Below are positions 1-6,103 of a stretch of 10,452 nucleotides of DNA, one piece after another. The stretch comes from CAZPCZ01 sp964585225. Lineage in GTDB: Bacteria; Patescibacteriota; Patescibacteriia; JACPHY01. Numbering within the stretch: the stretch's first letter is position 1; the number at the start of each line of letters is the position of its first letter. The notes below the pieces were generated by a model. That model made no database searches, was not told the origin of the DNA, and saw nothing but the letters and a program-made list of their open reading frames with translations. Where the stretch lies: the NCBI GenBank assembly GCA_964585225.1, contig CAZPCZ010000048.1, positions 1-10,452 of the forward strand. Reading direction: 5' to 3'. The translations under genes were made by a program, and so were the position numbers.

Positions 1-410
1 TCCATAGGGAGACGCTCCGTCGATGCAATGGGTCCGCGACCATCAATAGGATTCCCGAGGGGGTCCACGACGCGACCAATGAACGCGGCACCGACTGGCA
101 TGGAGAGAATCTGCCCAGTCCCACGCACGCGGTCCCCCTCGCGCACCGCGCTCGCATCCCCGAGCACGACGCAGCCAACGGTGCCCTCATCAAGGTTCAG
201 CGCAACGCCAGAAATAGGGGGCGCATTCGTGGTATTCGTACGATTCGTATTCGTGAATTCGACCATCTCCGACGCCATGGCGTTCGGGAGGCCTGCGACG
301 TGCGCAATGCCATCACCAACATCAACAACGGTCCCGATCTCTTCCGCGGTTGCGGTCGGAACGAATCCTTCAATTTGTCGCTTCAGTTGCTGGACGAAAT
401 GGTCCTTCAT
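1..410 (-). CDS. atpA: F1Fo ATP synthase subunit alpha, N-terminal part (runs off the left edge)
   Basis: This is the non-catalytic nucleotide-binding subunit of the F1 head, three copies per complex, on the cytoplasmic face of the membrane. About 136 N-terminal residues are visible and the frame is open to base 1. The sequence shows the family's N-terminal helix, EIGTVVDVGDGIAHVAGL, GVALNLDEGTVGCVVLGD and GRVVDPLGNPIDGRGPI, so the beta-barrel domain and the start of the nucleotide-binding domain are present; the P-loop lies beyond the window. The start chosen is ATG at 410-408, with an AGGTG ribosome-binding-like sequence (+ strand 416-420) 5 nt upstream. A second ATG at 414-412 is out of frame. 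Odd feature: between EMVEF and GVALNL there are about ten more residues than in E. coli AtpA, an Asn/Thr-rich stretch encoded by ATTCGT-type tandem repeats. It is the last gene of the visible operon, 92 nt after atpH. Confidence 0.96.
   Translation of the reverse strand, partial: MKDHFVQQLKRQIEGFVPTATAEEIGTVVDVGDGIAHVAGLPNAMASEMVEFTNTNRTNTTNAPPISGVALNLDEGTVGCVVLGDASAVREGDRVRGTGQILSMPVGAAFIGRVVDPLGNPIDGRGPIASTERLPM
225..254. repeat. Tandem ATTCGT repeat inside atpA
   Basis: Four perfect copies of ATTCGT lie on the + strand at 225-230, 234-239, 243-248 and 249-254, so the units step by 9, 9 and 6 nt. All steps are multiples of three. Read on the minus strand they give the Asn-Thr-rich segment TNTNRTNTTN of the alpha subunit. 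A palindromic TCGTACGA lies in the middle. This looks like microsatellite-type expansion within a surface loop of the beta-barrel domain. The repeats are seen directly; the slippage origin is inferred. Confidence 0.8.
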
Positions 411-414
411 ACAT

Positions 415-495
415 ACACCTGACATTTGACACCTAACATTTGACCAAACGCGAATCTTCTAGATGGTCAGATGTCAATGGTTAGGTGTCAGGTGT
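415..495 (-). repeat. Word-built hairpin between atpH and atpA that contains the atpA ribosome binding site
   Basis: Two 32-nt arms, 415-446 and 464-495, are inverted copies identical at 24 of 32 positions, with the outer ten base pairs perfect (ACACCTGACA pairing with TGTCAGGTGT). The loop is 447-463. Each arm is itself made of repeated words of the ATGTCAGGTGTCA type, and GGTCAGATGTC occurs twice (465-475, 501-511), the second copy covering the atpH stop codon. The AGGTG that should serve as the atpA ribosome binding site is part of the outer stem, so in RNA the folded form would hide it. A role in setting alpha-subunit translation is inferred. There is no U-tract, so it is not a standard terminator. 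Confidence 0.75.
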
Positions 496-502
496 TGGAC
501 GG

Positions 503-1039
503 TCAGATGTCGCGTAAGTGTTCTTGCAGACGCTGGAGCTTGCCGGAGATGGTCCCGTCCCAATGCGTGGAGCCATCAACGGTGAGTCGGAATCCAGCGA
601 CGAGCGCTGGCGACTCCTCGTACGTGACAAGTACTCGACGCTCGAGCAACGCGGTGAGGACGCCCTCAATCTGTGATCGTACCTTCTCTGATAATGGCAC
701 TGCGCTCTCCACGAGCGCACGCGACGTACCCTCTACCGTATCGGCGATCTGTTCTGCTGCAGCGACGATGCGCTCGAGGAGCGCGAACTGACGGTTTGCG
801 AGCAGCGTACGGAGGAACGCGTACGTCTGTGCGCTCAAGAAATCCTTGAACGTCTCGCGAATGACGCGCTCCTGCTCTGCTGGAGCAATCGTCGCATTCG
901 TAAAGAAGGAACGAATCCCCTTGTCCGCCACAACGTGTTCGACGACGCTCGCGAGGTCAGCGATGAGGTGGCGGAAGGCATCGGTGCTCTCCGCACTCGC
1001 ACGGAGCGCCTCGGCGTAGTGTTTCGCGGTGTACTTCAC
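503..1039 (-). CDS. atpH: F1Fo ATP synthase subunit delta (OSCP homologue)
   Basis: The delta subunit joins the F1 head to the peripheral stalk formed by the b subunits. The 178-residue length is normal for the family. The N-terminal part (YAEALRAS, then an alpha-helical region) matches the six-helix OSCP domain, with the family-like PAEQERVIRETF and LLANRQFALLERI segments. The C-terminal part has the characteristic VDGSTHWDGTISGKLQRLQ, the counterpart of the usual D-x-S-I-x-G-x-L segment. The start is GTG at 1039-1037, which overlaps the atpF TGA stop as GTGA, with GAAGGA about 10 nt upstream; this fits translational coupling to atpF. The gene ends in TGA at the edge of the intergenic hairpin before atpA. 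Identification rests on both the sequence and its operon position. Confidence 0.95.
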   Translation of the reverse strand: MKYTAKHYAEALRASAESTDAFRHLIADLASVVEHVVADKGIRSFFTNATIAPAEQERVIRETFKDFLSAQTYAFLRTLLANRQFALLERIVAAAEQIADTVEGTSRALVESAVPLSEKVRSQIEGVLTALLERRVLVTYEESPALVAGFRLTVDGSTHWDGTISGKLQRLQEHLRDI

Positions 1040-1545
1040 AGCTTTGTTTCCTTCAACTCTTTGAGCGCTGCTTCCACAAGCTTGTCATGCGCACCCTGCG
1101 TCAGTGCGCCTGCGGTCGTCTTCTTCGTAATTGCGAGTACGAGATCGCCGAGCTCACGGCGTACATCTGCGAGGAGCTCTCCACGAATACGCTCGGCCTC
1201 CTCTCGGGCGCGATTGAGCACGCCCTCTGCTTCGGTCCCGACAGCTTGGAGTCGCTGTCGCCGCAGATCCTCGACGTCCATCGCAGCGGCCTCGAGCATC
1301 CGCTGTCGTTCGCCTTCCGCACGGACGAGCACCTGCTTGCGCTCATGCTCAACGCTCGCGAGTCGCTCCTTCGCAGCATCTGCATCTCGCATCCCGTCCG
1401 CGATGCGCACACGCCTCTTCTCGAGGAGATCGAGCACCGGCACGTACAAGAACTTCTTCAGCAGGAAGAAGAGCACGAGGAAATTGACGAGCTGCGCAAT
1501 GAGCAGCCGCCAGTCAACCCCCAATTTGTGGAGGAGCTCCCCCAT
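1036..1545 (-). CDS. atpF: F1Fo ATP synthase subunit b
   Basis: Subunit b is the peripheral stalk, an N-terminal membrane anchor followed by a long dimeric coiled coil that holds the alpha/beta head still. The 169 residues show this layout: a hydrophobic segment at about residues 13-30 (WRLLIAQLVNFLVLFFLL), a short KKFLYVPVLDLLEKR junction typical of the family, then a charged helix rich in Glu, Arg and Ala up to the C-terminus. I chose ATG at 1545-1543; a TTG one codon upstream (1548-1546) is possible and would add one residue. No ribosome binding site is visible upstream. The gene directly abuts the atpE stop (1549-1551), so it probably depends on coupled translation. Its TGA overlaps the atpH start. 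Confidence 0.96.
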   Translation of the reverse strand: MGELLHKLGVDWRLLIAQLVNFLVLFFLLKKFLYVPVLDLLEKRRVRIADGMRDADAAKERLASVEHERKQVLVRAEGERQRMLEAAAMDVEDLRRQRLQAVGTEAEGVLNRAREEAERIRGELLADVRRELGDLVLAITKKTTAGALTQGAHDKLVEAALKELKETKL

Positions 1546-1548
1546 CAA

Positions 1549-1818
1549 CTACACAAATTTAATAATTAACGCGATGACGAGTGCGTAGATCGCGATGGCC
1601 TCGGTGAACGCGATCGCGAGGATCATCGCGGTTTGGATCTTCGGTGCAGCATCCGGGTTCCGCCCAATCGCGTCCATCGCGTGACTCGCGAGCCGACCGA
1701 TCGCGAACGCTGGTGCGATCGCGCCGATCGCGATCGTGAGCGCGGTGGCGATCGACTTCACCGCGTCGATGTTCTGGAGGAGACCTCCGGAGACCTCCCG
1801 TGCGACCTCTGCTGGCAT
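1549..1818 (-). CDS. atpE: F1Fo ATP synthase subunit c (rotor ring, proteolipid)
   Basis: The c subunit forms the membrane rotor ring that carries ions past subunit a. The 89 residues form a two-helix hairpin: helix 1 at about residues 21-47, the polar loop GRNPDAA at 52-58, and helix 2 at about 60-86. Glu73 is the ion-binding carboxylate, aligning without gaps to E. coli Asp61 from the loop Arg. No Gln is found at the helix-1 position used by Na+ rings (Ile40 there) and Ala follows Glu73, so proton coupling is favoured. Odd points: the usual helix-1 glycine motif reads A35-P-A37-F-A39-I-G41, and Arg42 sits within the helix. The N-terminus is about 12 residues longer than in E. coli. The start ATG at 1818-1816 has no visible ribosome binding site and lies 8 nt after a large hairpin. 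Confidence 0.97.
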   Translation of the reverse strand: MPAEVAREVSGGLLQNIDAVKSIATALTIAIGAIAPAFAIGRLASHAMDAIGRNPDAAPKIQTAMILAIAFTEAIAIYALVIALIIKFV

Positions 1819-1826
1819 ATTCGACA

Positions 1827-1897
1827 GACTACGGTCTACCGTCTACCGACTACTGCACGAGCGAAGTGCTGTAGTCGGTAGTCTGAAGTCTGTAGTC
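1827..1897 (-). repeat. Word-built hairpin between atpB and atpE
   Basis: Two 32-nt arms, 1827-1858 and 1866-1897, are inverted copies identical at 26 of 32 positions around a 7-nt loop (1859-1865). The inner part is strongest: eleven consecutive pairs (CTACCGACTAC) followed by four more after one mismatch. Both arms consist of reiterated words such as GACTAC, GTCTACC and AGACTTC. The arm begins within the atpB TGA stop codon and ends 8 nt before the atpE ATG, so it fills the 77-nt spacer. In E. coli the region before atpE boosts translation of subunit c, which is needed in about ten copies; a comparable role here is inferred from position only. No U-tract follows, which argues against a simple terminator. 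Confidence 0.78.
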
Positions 1898-2648
1898 AAT
1901 GTTCAACGTGCTGAGTGGCCATGTTTAAATTCACGAGCGTGAGCATGGAGAAGACGAGCGCCTGGACGAATCCGACGAAGATTTCGAGGAGAAGGAATGG
2001 GAGTGGCAGGAGGTACGGCGCGAGCGTCGTCACGACGATGAGGAGCACCTCTCCCGCGAAAATGTTGCCGAAGAGCCGGAAGGAGAACGAGATGATCTTC
2101 GCGAACTCCGAGATGAGCTCGAGGAGACCGACAAAGAACATGATCGGCCCCGTGAAGTTGAAGAACTTCTTGAGGTGGAGCTTCGCGCCGACTTCCTGGA
2201 TGCCGACGACTTGCGTCACGACAACAGAGAAGAGCGCGACCGCGAGCGTCACGTTGAGGTCTGCGGAGGCGGACCGGATGAACGGGACGAGGATTGATTT
2301 CCCCTCATGCTCCTCCCAAATCCCGATCGTGCCAAGTCCTGGCACGAGCTCGATCCAGTTCGAGACGATGACGAAGAGGAAGATCGTCGCGACGATGGGC
2401 AGAAACCGGCTCGATCTCTTTCGATCGTTCGTCACGGAATCGACGAGGTTGAGGAGTCCCTCAACGACCGCCTCGATCGCATTCCCGACACCAACGGGCA
2501 CGAGGCTCCCGCCGACGTTGAAACTCCGGCGGGCAAGGAGGCTCACGGCGAGCAACCCGATGCTCACGAACACCGCCATGATGAGCGTGTTCGTCAGTGG
2601 GAAGGTCCCAATGTGCGCAAGCGGTTCCGCCGCCAATGAGATGTTCAC
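1896..2648 (-). CDS. atpB: F1Fo ATP synthase subunit a
   Basis: Subunit a is the membrane stator with the two half-channels that lead ions to and from the c ring. The 250-residue protein is strongly hydrophobic with five to six membrane segments. The diagnostic block SFRLFGNIFAGE holds the essential arginine (Arg191, equivalent to E. coli Arg210), Asn195 and Glu200. A later helix carries VGFVQALVFSMLTLVNL with Gln229, equivalent to E. coli Gln252. An earlier SNWIELVPG segment is also family-typical. The start is GTG at 2648-2646, which shares four bases (GTGA) with the stop of the preceding atpZ-like gene, and AGAAGG lies a few nt upstream. Its TGA is the first codon of the hairpin before atpE. 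Every key residue expected is present. Confidence 0.97.
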   Translation of the reverse strand: MNISLAAEPLAHIGTFPLTNTLIMAVFVSIGLLAVSLLARRSFNVGGSLVPVGVGNAIEAVVEGLLNLVDSVTNDRKRSSRFLPIVATIFLFVIVSNWIELVPGLGTIGIWEEHEGKSILVPFIRSASADLNVTLAVALFSVVVTQVVGIQEVGAKLHLKKFFNFTGPIMFFVGLLELISEFAKIISFSFRLFGNIFAGEVLLIVVTTLAPYLLPLPFLLLEIFVGFVQALVFSMLTLVNLNMATQHVEH

Positions 2649-2899
2649 AGTGCCTTCTTCTCTCTTTCAAACTCCACGCGACAGACGTGTCGGATTTTCT
2701 TCGTGATCGCGATGCTCGAGATGACGATCGCGACGCCAATCCCGACGAGCATGAGCCACGGGGCTGTCGTGAGCCAGCGATCGAGGAACCGCCCGCCGAG
2801 CGCGAAGAGGATGAGCGGGACGGCGATCGTGTACCCCATCTCCCACGCGAGACTCAGCGCGTCCCACAGTGCACGTCGTTGCTGCGATGACTCCGCCAT
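2645..2899 (-). CDS. atpZ: AtpZ/AtpI-like small membrane protein, first gene of the atp operon
   Basis: This small protein (84 residues from the chosen start) has two membrane helices: GYTIAVPLILFALGGRFL at about 22-39 and PWLMLVGIGVAIVISSIA at about 47-64, joined by a short DRWLTT loop, with a basic and acidic tail. This matches the AtpZ family (F0F1-ATPase subunit, ATPase gene 1), which is encoded at the head of many atp operons and has been linked to c-ring assembly or cation supply; the exact role is unsettled. The open frame extends upstream to 3001, but the extra 34 residues are not family-like and would cover the promoter region, so I chose ATG at 2899-2897. No clear ribosome binding site precedes it. 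Its TGA overlaps the atpB GTG start. Confidence 0.82.
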   Translation of the reverse strand: MAESSQQRRALWDALSLAWEMGYTIAVPLILFALGGRFLDRWLTTAPWLMLVGIGVAIVISSIAITKKIRHVCRVEFEREKKAL

Positions 2900-2923
2900 A
2901 CCGTCGCGAGGAAACAAAAGCGA

Positions 2924-2942
2924 TCCACACACCGCGTGTGGA
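2924..2942. promoter_or_regulatory. Perfect dyad TCCACAC-n5-GTGTGGA in the atp leader
   Basis: TCCACAC at 2924-2930 and its perfect inverse GTGTGGA at 2936-2942 flank a 5-nt ACCGC spacer. The dyad starts at the expected transcription start of the candidate atp promoter. A third copy of TCCACAC lies at 3014-3020, upstream of the -35. It could be an operator for a repressor or a short hairpin at the 5' end of the atp mRNA. The sequence symmetry is seen directly; either function is inferred. Confidence 0.45.
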
Positions 2943-2948
2943 ACTTCC

Positions 2949-2977
2949 ATTGTTGACCCCGTGCGTCCATCCGTCAA
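2949..2977 (-). promoter_or_regulatory. Candidate sigma70-type promoter of the atp operon
   Basis: On the minus strand TTGACG (2977-2972) is followed after exactly 17 bp by AACAAT (2954-2949, four of six matches to TATAAT). It lies in the 123-nt gap between the tatD stop and the atpZ start, the one longer gap in this half of the window without a word-built hairpin. The predicted transcription start near 2942 would leave a leader of about 43 nt. The -35 match is strong and the -10 moderate, so this is a motif-level prediction. Confidence 0.5.
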
Positions 2978-3022
2978 CGCTCTATGATGGTATTGGCTCA
3001 ATGAAGCCTATTCTCCACACTG

Positions 3023-3919
3023 CTACCGAAGGATCTTCTTGAATAATCGGATCGTATTCTCGACGCTCGCCGCTGCGACTTCGACGAGCGGAAGCTCTTT
3101 GAGCTCCGCGATCTTCTCCGCGACGTGACGGACGTACCGCGGCTCGTTCCGGGTTCCTCGGTGCGGCTCCGGCGAGAGGTACGGACAATCCGTCTCCACG
3201 TGGAACCGATCCATCGGGACGCCACGCACGGTTCGGTGCAGATCCTCCATGAGGGGGAGCTGCTTCTTCGTCGGCGTGAACGTGATGACACCGGTGAACG
3301 AAATGTTGAAGCCGATCGTGAGGTACCGCTGCGCTTGATCCCACGTGCCCGAATAGCAATGGATCATTCCTCGCAACGGTCCACCGGACCATGGGCCGTA
3401 GGTTTCTCCGAGAATCCGAATCGTCTCCTCATGCGCATCGCGCACGTGCACCATGAGTGGCAAATCCAACTCCTGCGCGAGCGCGATCTGTTGCCGAAGC
3501 GCTATCTCCTGGAGGCGAAACACATCCTGCGGATCGTGGCCCGCGGGAATCCGATACCGATCGAGCCCGCACTCCCCTATTCCGACCACTCTTGGGTGCT
3601 GCGCAAGCGCTCGGTACACCGTGGGATCGAACGTCTCTGCTCGCGTCCGAAACGCGACTCCCTCCTTTCCCTCCTCCCCCACCTCCTCGAGATCAACGTG
3701 GCTGTCTACGAGATGGATCGGATGGAGCCCGACGACGGCCCAGATGTGCTCGAAACGCTCCGCGTACTCCACCGCACGCCGCGACGTATCAATCTGGGAA
3801 CCCACCGCAAGCATCCAAATCCCCTCGCTCTCCGCACGCGCAATTACCTCCGCCGCGTCATCCTTGTACGCATTGAACGAAATGTGCGAGTGGGCATCAA
3901 TGAGGAACGGTTCGCTCAC
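3023..3919 (-). CDS. tatD: TatD-family metal-dependent DNase
   Basis: TatD proteins are TIM-barrel metallohydrolases of the amidohydrolase superfamily with 3'-5' exonuclease or DNase activity, acting in the cytoplasm. All metal-site signatures are visible in the 298 residues: DAHSH near the N-terminus (His10, His12), GIGECGLD (Glu116), MVHVRDA (His158), MIHCYSG (His187) and HVETDCPYLSP (Asp244), followed by the family tail HRGTRNEPRYV. It is longer than the roughly 260 residues usual for the family, partly through an acidic insert at about 77-100 (EVGEEGKEG and following). The start GTG at 3919-3917 overlaps the cvpA-like stop (GTGA), so the two genes are probably cotranslated. The gene ends in TAG just before the atp promoter region. 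Confidence 0.93.
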   Translation of the reverse strand: MSEPFLIDAHSHISFNAYKDDAAEVIARAESEGIWMLAVGSQIDTSRRAVEYAERFEHIWAVVGLHPIHLVDSHVDLEEVGEEGKEGVAFRTRAETFDPTVYRALAQHPRVVGIGECGLDRYRIPAGHDPQDVFRLQEIALRQQIALAQELDLPLMVHVRDAHEETIRILGETYGPWSGGPLRGMIHCYSGTWDQAQRYLTIGFNISFTGVITFTPTKKQLPLMEDLHRTVRGVPMDRFHVETDCPYLSPEPHRGTRNEPRYVRHVAEKIAELKELPLVEVAAASVENTIRLFKKILR

Positions 3920-4443
3920 AGCAGTTTCTTCGGCAGGGCGCTCTCGAGTTTCTTCACGAGTTCTGGGAGGAGCGGGACGATGACGTTCGCGACGCCGAGA
4001 AGGTACGCGGCGATCTGCGATTGCGCGATTGCGGTGGTGAACGCTGGGCCGAGTGGAAACTTCGTCGCGAGGAGGAGCGCGCCGCCGAGGACGAGCGACC
4101 CCTCGAGGAACCCGAGGATTCCGCCGCCGAGCCGGTTGATCGAGGAGAGGAACGGGAGGATCGTGAGGACCTTGAACGCGCGCTCGAGTATGTGGAACGC
4201 GAATCCGACGAGTCGGTTCACGATCGTAAAGATGACAAAAAAGATGACGATGCGTGCGAGGTTGAGGTTCCCGCCGAACAGCCAGAGGAACGCATGGCTG
4301 AGCGGATCGAACAAGCGCCCCGCGAGGAACGCGCCCGCAATGACGCCGACGAGTGCGCCGAGCGCGTGGATAAGCCCGAACCAGAGCCCGTACAGCACGA
4401 ACGCCCCGAGGATGATGACGAGAACCAAATCAAAAAATGACAT
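3916..4443 (-). CDS. CvpA-like membrane protein
   Basis: This 175-residue integral membrane protein has four likely helices, at about 4-20, 24-42, 60-82 and 105-128, with a further hydrophobic C-terminal stretch. It matches the CvpA (colicin V production) family in layout and in two typical segments: an N-terminal LVLVIILGAFVLYGLWFGLI with HALGALVGVI, and INRLGGGILGFLEGSLVL in the second half. CvpA proteins affect envelope functions in several bacteria, but no biochemical activity is agreed. The start is ATG at 4443-4441 with no visible ribosome binding site; it directly follows the AT-rich hairpin element. It overlaps tatD by four bases. Confidence 0.8.
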   Translation of the reverse strand: MSFFDLVLVIILGAFVLYGLWFGLIHALGALVGVIAGAFLAGRLFDPLSHAFLWLFGGNLNLARIVIFFVIFTIVNRLVGFAFHILERAFKVLTILPFLSSINRLGGGILGFLEGSLVLGGALLLATKFPLGPAFTTAIAQSQIAAYLLGVANVIVPLLPELVKKLESALPKKLL

Positions 4444-4550
4444 ACGAGGAAATTTCTAATTCCTAATTTCTAATGAAATCCCATTGTCGCAATGACCAAA
4501 TTTGGTGTTGGGAATTGGTGCTTGGTTATTGATTAGAAATTAGAAATTCG
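4444..4550 (-). repeat. AT-rich word-built hairpin between metG and the cvpA-like gene
   Basis: The outer stem is AATTCCTAATTTCTAAT at 4458-4474 paired with 4532-4548 (16 of 17 positions). Both arms are built from the word AATTTCTAAT, and the left arm has a further partial copy at 4451-4460. Inside are CATTG-TCG-CAATG (4482-4494), the 12-bp palindrome ACCAAATTTGGT (4495-4506), and GGAATTGGTGCTTGGTTATT-like words at 4511-4530. The folded form would be branched. The spacer begins directly at the metG TGA and ends at the next ATG. Its AT-richness contrasts sharply with the GC-rich genes on both sides. It may be a processing or attenuation site or a mobile repeat family; this is inferred. Confidence 0.75.
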
Positions 4551-6083
4551 TCATTCGAGGGCTGGAAAGAGGTGTTCCAGCTTCCCCACCGCCGTCCCCT
4601 CCTTCTTCATCCTACCCCATTTCTGGAGATCCGAGAAATGCTCGTTTCGCCAGCCGTCCTGCCCAAGCGCGGTGAGGATTTTTTCTGCCGTCTCCGGCAT
4701 GAATGGGACGAGCATGAGGCTGATATGTCGGAGGAGCTCGGCGAGGTTTCCAAGCACACGATGGAGCCGATCGGTCTCTCCGCGCTGAGCGAGCTCCCAC
4801 GGCCGTTCCTCCTCGATGGTGCGATCACCAGCTCGAATCGTCTCCTCTACGATGCCGAGTGCTTCGTGGAGCGCGAGGCCATCCATTGCAATCGCGTACT
4901 TCTCCCAGGTACGTTCCACACGGCTCGCACCATCAGCGGTGGGCGTCTTCCCACCCGCGTACTTGTGGAGCATCGTGATCGTCCGCGCCGCGAAGTTCCC
5001 GATGCCGTGCTGGAGGTCGGATGCGTATCGCTGGCGGAGGCGTTGCTCGGAGAAGTCGCCATCTCCACCGAACGAAATCTCACGGAGGAGGAAGTACCGA
5101 ACCACGTCGGCGCCGTACCGATCAGCGAGGACTGTGGGGTCGACGACGTTTCCGAGTGACTTCGACATCTTCTGACCATCAATGGTGAAGAATCCGTGCG
5201 CGAAGACTCGCTCGGGGAGCGGGAGCCCGGCGCTCATGAGCATCGCGGGCCAGAGCGCGCAGTGGAACTTGATGATGTCCTTGCCGACCACATGTAGGTC
5301 TGCCGGCCAGTGTTTTCCGAACGTTGCACCATCAGACTCATATCCGACTCCAGTAAGGTAGTTGGTCAGGGCGTCGAACCAGACGTAGACCGTCTGCGAA
5401 GGATCGTCGGGGAACGGAATGCCCCAGTTGCGCATCGGTCGCGAGATGCTCGTATCGGCGAGGTGCTCGCCAATGTACGCGACGATTTCGTTTCGACGTG
5501 ACTCCGGCTGCACGAATGCCGGATGCTGTTCGATGTGCCGGAGCAGCGCATCGCGATAATTCGAGAGCCGGAAGAAGTAATTTTCTTCCTCGAGCTTCTC
5601 GAGTGCGCGGACGTGCGTCGGGCACATCCCGTCCTTCGCATCCGTTTCCGGAATGAATGCCTCACATCCGACGCAGTACCAGCCGGAATATGTCCCACGG
5701 TAGATATCGTCGGGATTGCGCTCGCGCACTGCCGCAATGAACTGCTCGACCCCGTGCACGTGCGATGGCTCCGTCGTGCGGATGAAGCGGTCCACGCGAA
5801 TGCCGAGGGAATCCCATGTCCGCTGCCACAACGCAGACATCTCATCAACGTAGTGCTGCACTTCTTCACGCGTAACGGCCTTCGTGGGCTTCCCAAGTCG
5901 TACCGCTGCCGCCTCGGAATTCTTTTGCGCATTCTCGTCCGTGCCCGTCAGGAGAAACACCTCCTCTCCGCGCATCCGGTGCCACGACGCAATCGTGTCA
6001 GCCGCGAACGTCGTGTACGCGTGCCCAATGTGTGGCCGATCATTCACGTAGTAGATCGGGGTGGTGAGGTAGAACTTGCTCAT
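4551..6083 (-). CDS. metG: Methionyl-tRNA synthetase
   Basis: MetRS charges tRNA-Met with methionine using ATP in the cytoplasm. From ATG at 6083-6081 the protein has 510 residues and opens MSKFYLTTPIYYVN, the usual N-terminus; an upstream ATG at 6137 would overlap the ABC gene by 34 nt and add non-family residues. The class I signatures are present: PHIGH at 17-21 and KMSKS at 305-309. A single zinc knuckle has Cys137, Cys140, Cys154 and His157 (C-x2-C ... C-x2-H, as in the Thermus type). The anticodon-binding helical domain, including the RPWELA segment, covers about 385-480. The C-terminal tRNA-binding dimerisation domain found in E. coli is absent. It lies 20 nt after the ABC exporter; the stop adjoins the AT-rich hairpin spacer. 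Confidence 0.97.
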   Translation of the reverse strand: MSKFYLTTPIYYVNDRPHIGHAYTTFAADTIASWHRMRGEEVFLLTGTDENAQKNSEAAAVRLGKPTKAVTREEVQHYVDEMSALWQRTWDSLGIRVDRFIRTTEPSHVHGVEQFIAAVRERNPDDIYRGTYSGWYCVGCEAFIPETDAKDGMCPTHVRALEKLEEENYFFRLSNYRDALLRHIEQHPAFVQPESRRNEIVAYIGEHLADTSISRPMRNWGIPFPDDPSQTVYVWFDALTNYLTGVGYESDGATFGKHWPADLHVVGKDIIKFHCALWPAMLMSAGLPLPERVFAHGFFTIDGQKMSKSLGNVVDPTVLADRYGADVVRYFLLREISFGGDGDFSEQRLRQRYASDLQHGIGNFAARTITMLHKYAGGKTPTADGASRVERTWEKYAIAMDGLALHEALGIVEETIRAGDRTIEEERPWELAQRGETDRLHRVLGNLAELLRHISLMLVPFMPETAEKILTALGQDGWRNEHFSDLQKWGRMKKEGTAVGKLEHLFPALE

Positions 6084-6103
6084 GTATTCGCATCGTATCA
6101 CGC

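Noticed and set aside
411..502. The atpH-atpA hairpin as an intrinsic terminator
   Set aside because: No run of U follows the stem, and ending transcription inside the ATP synthase operon before atpA would be damaging.
2900..3001. The upstream atpZ start at 3001
   Set aside because: The added residues have no family character and would put the start codon upstream of the candidate promoter.
3125..4459. A 444-codon + strand open frame across tatD and the cvpA-like gene
   Set aside because: It is antisense to two well-recognised minus-strand genes, has an Arg-rich low-information composition and matches no family; long antisense frames are expected in GC-rich genes.
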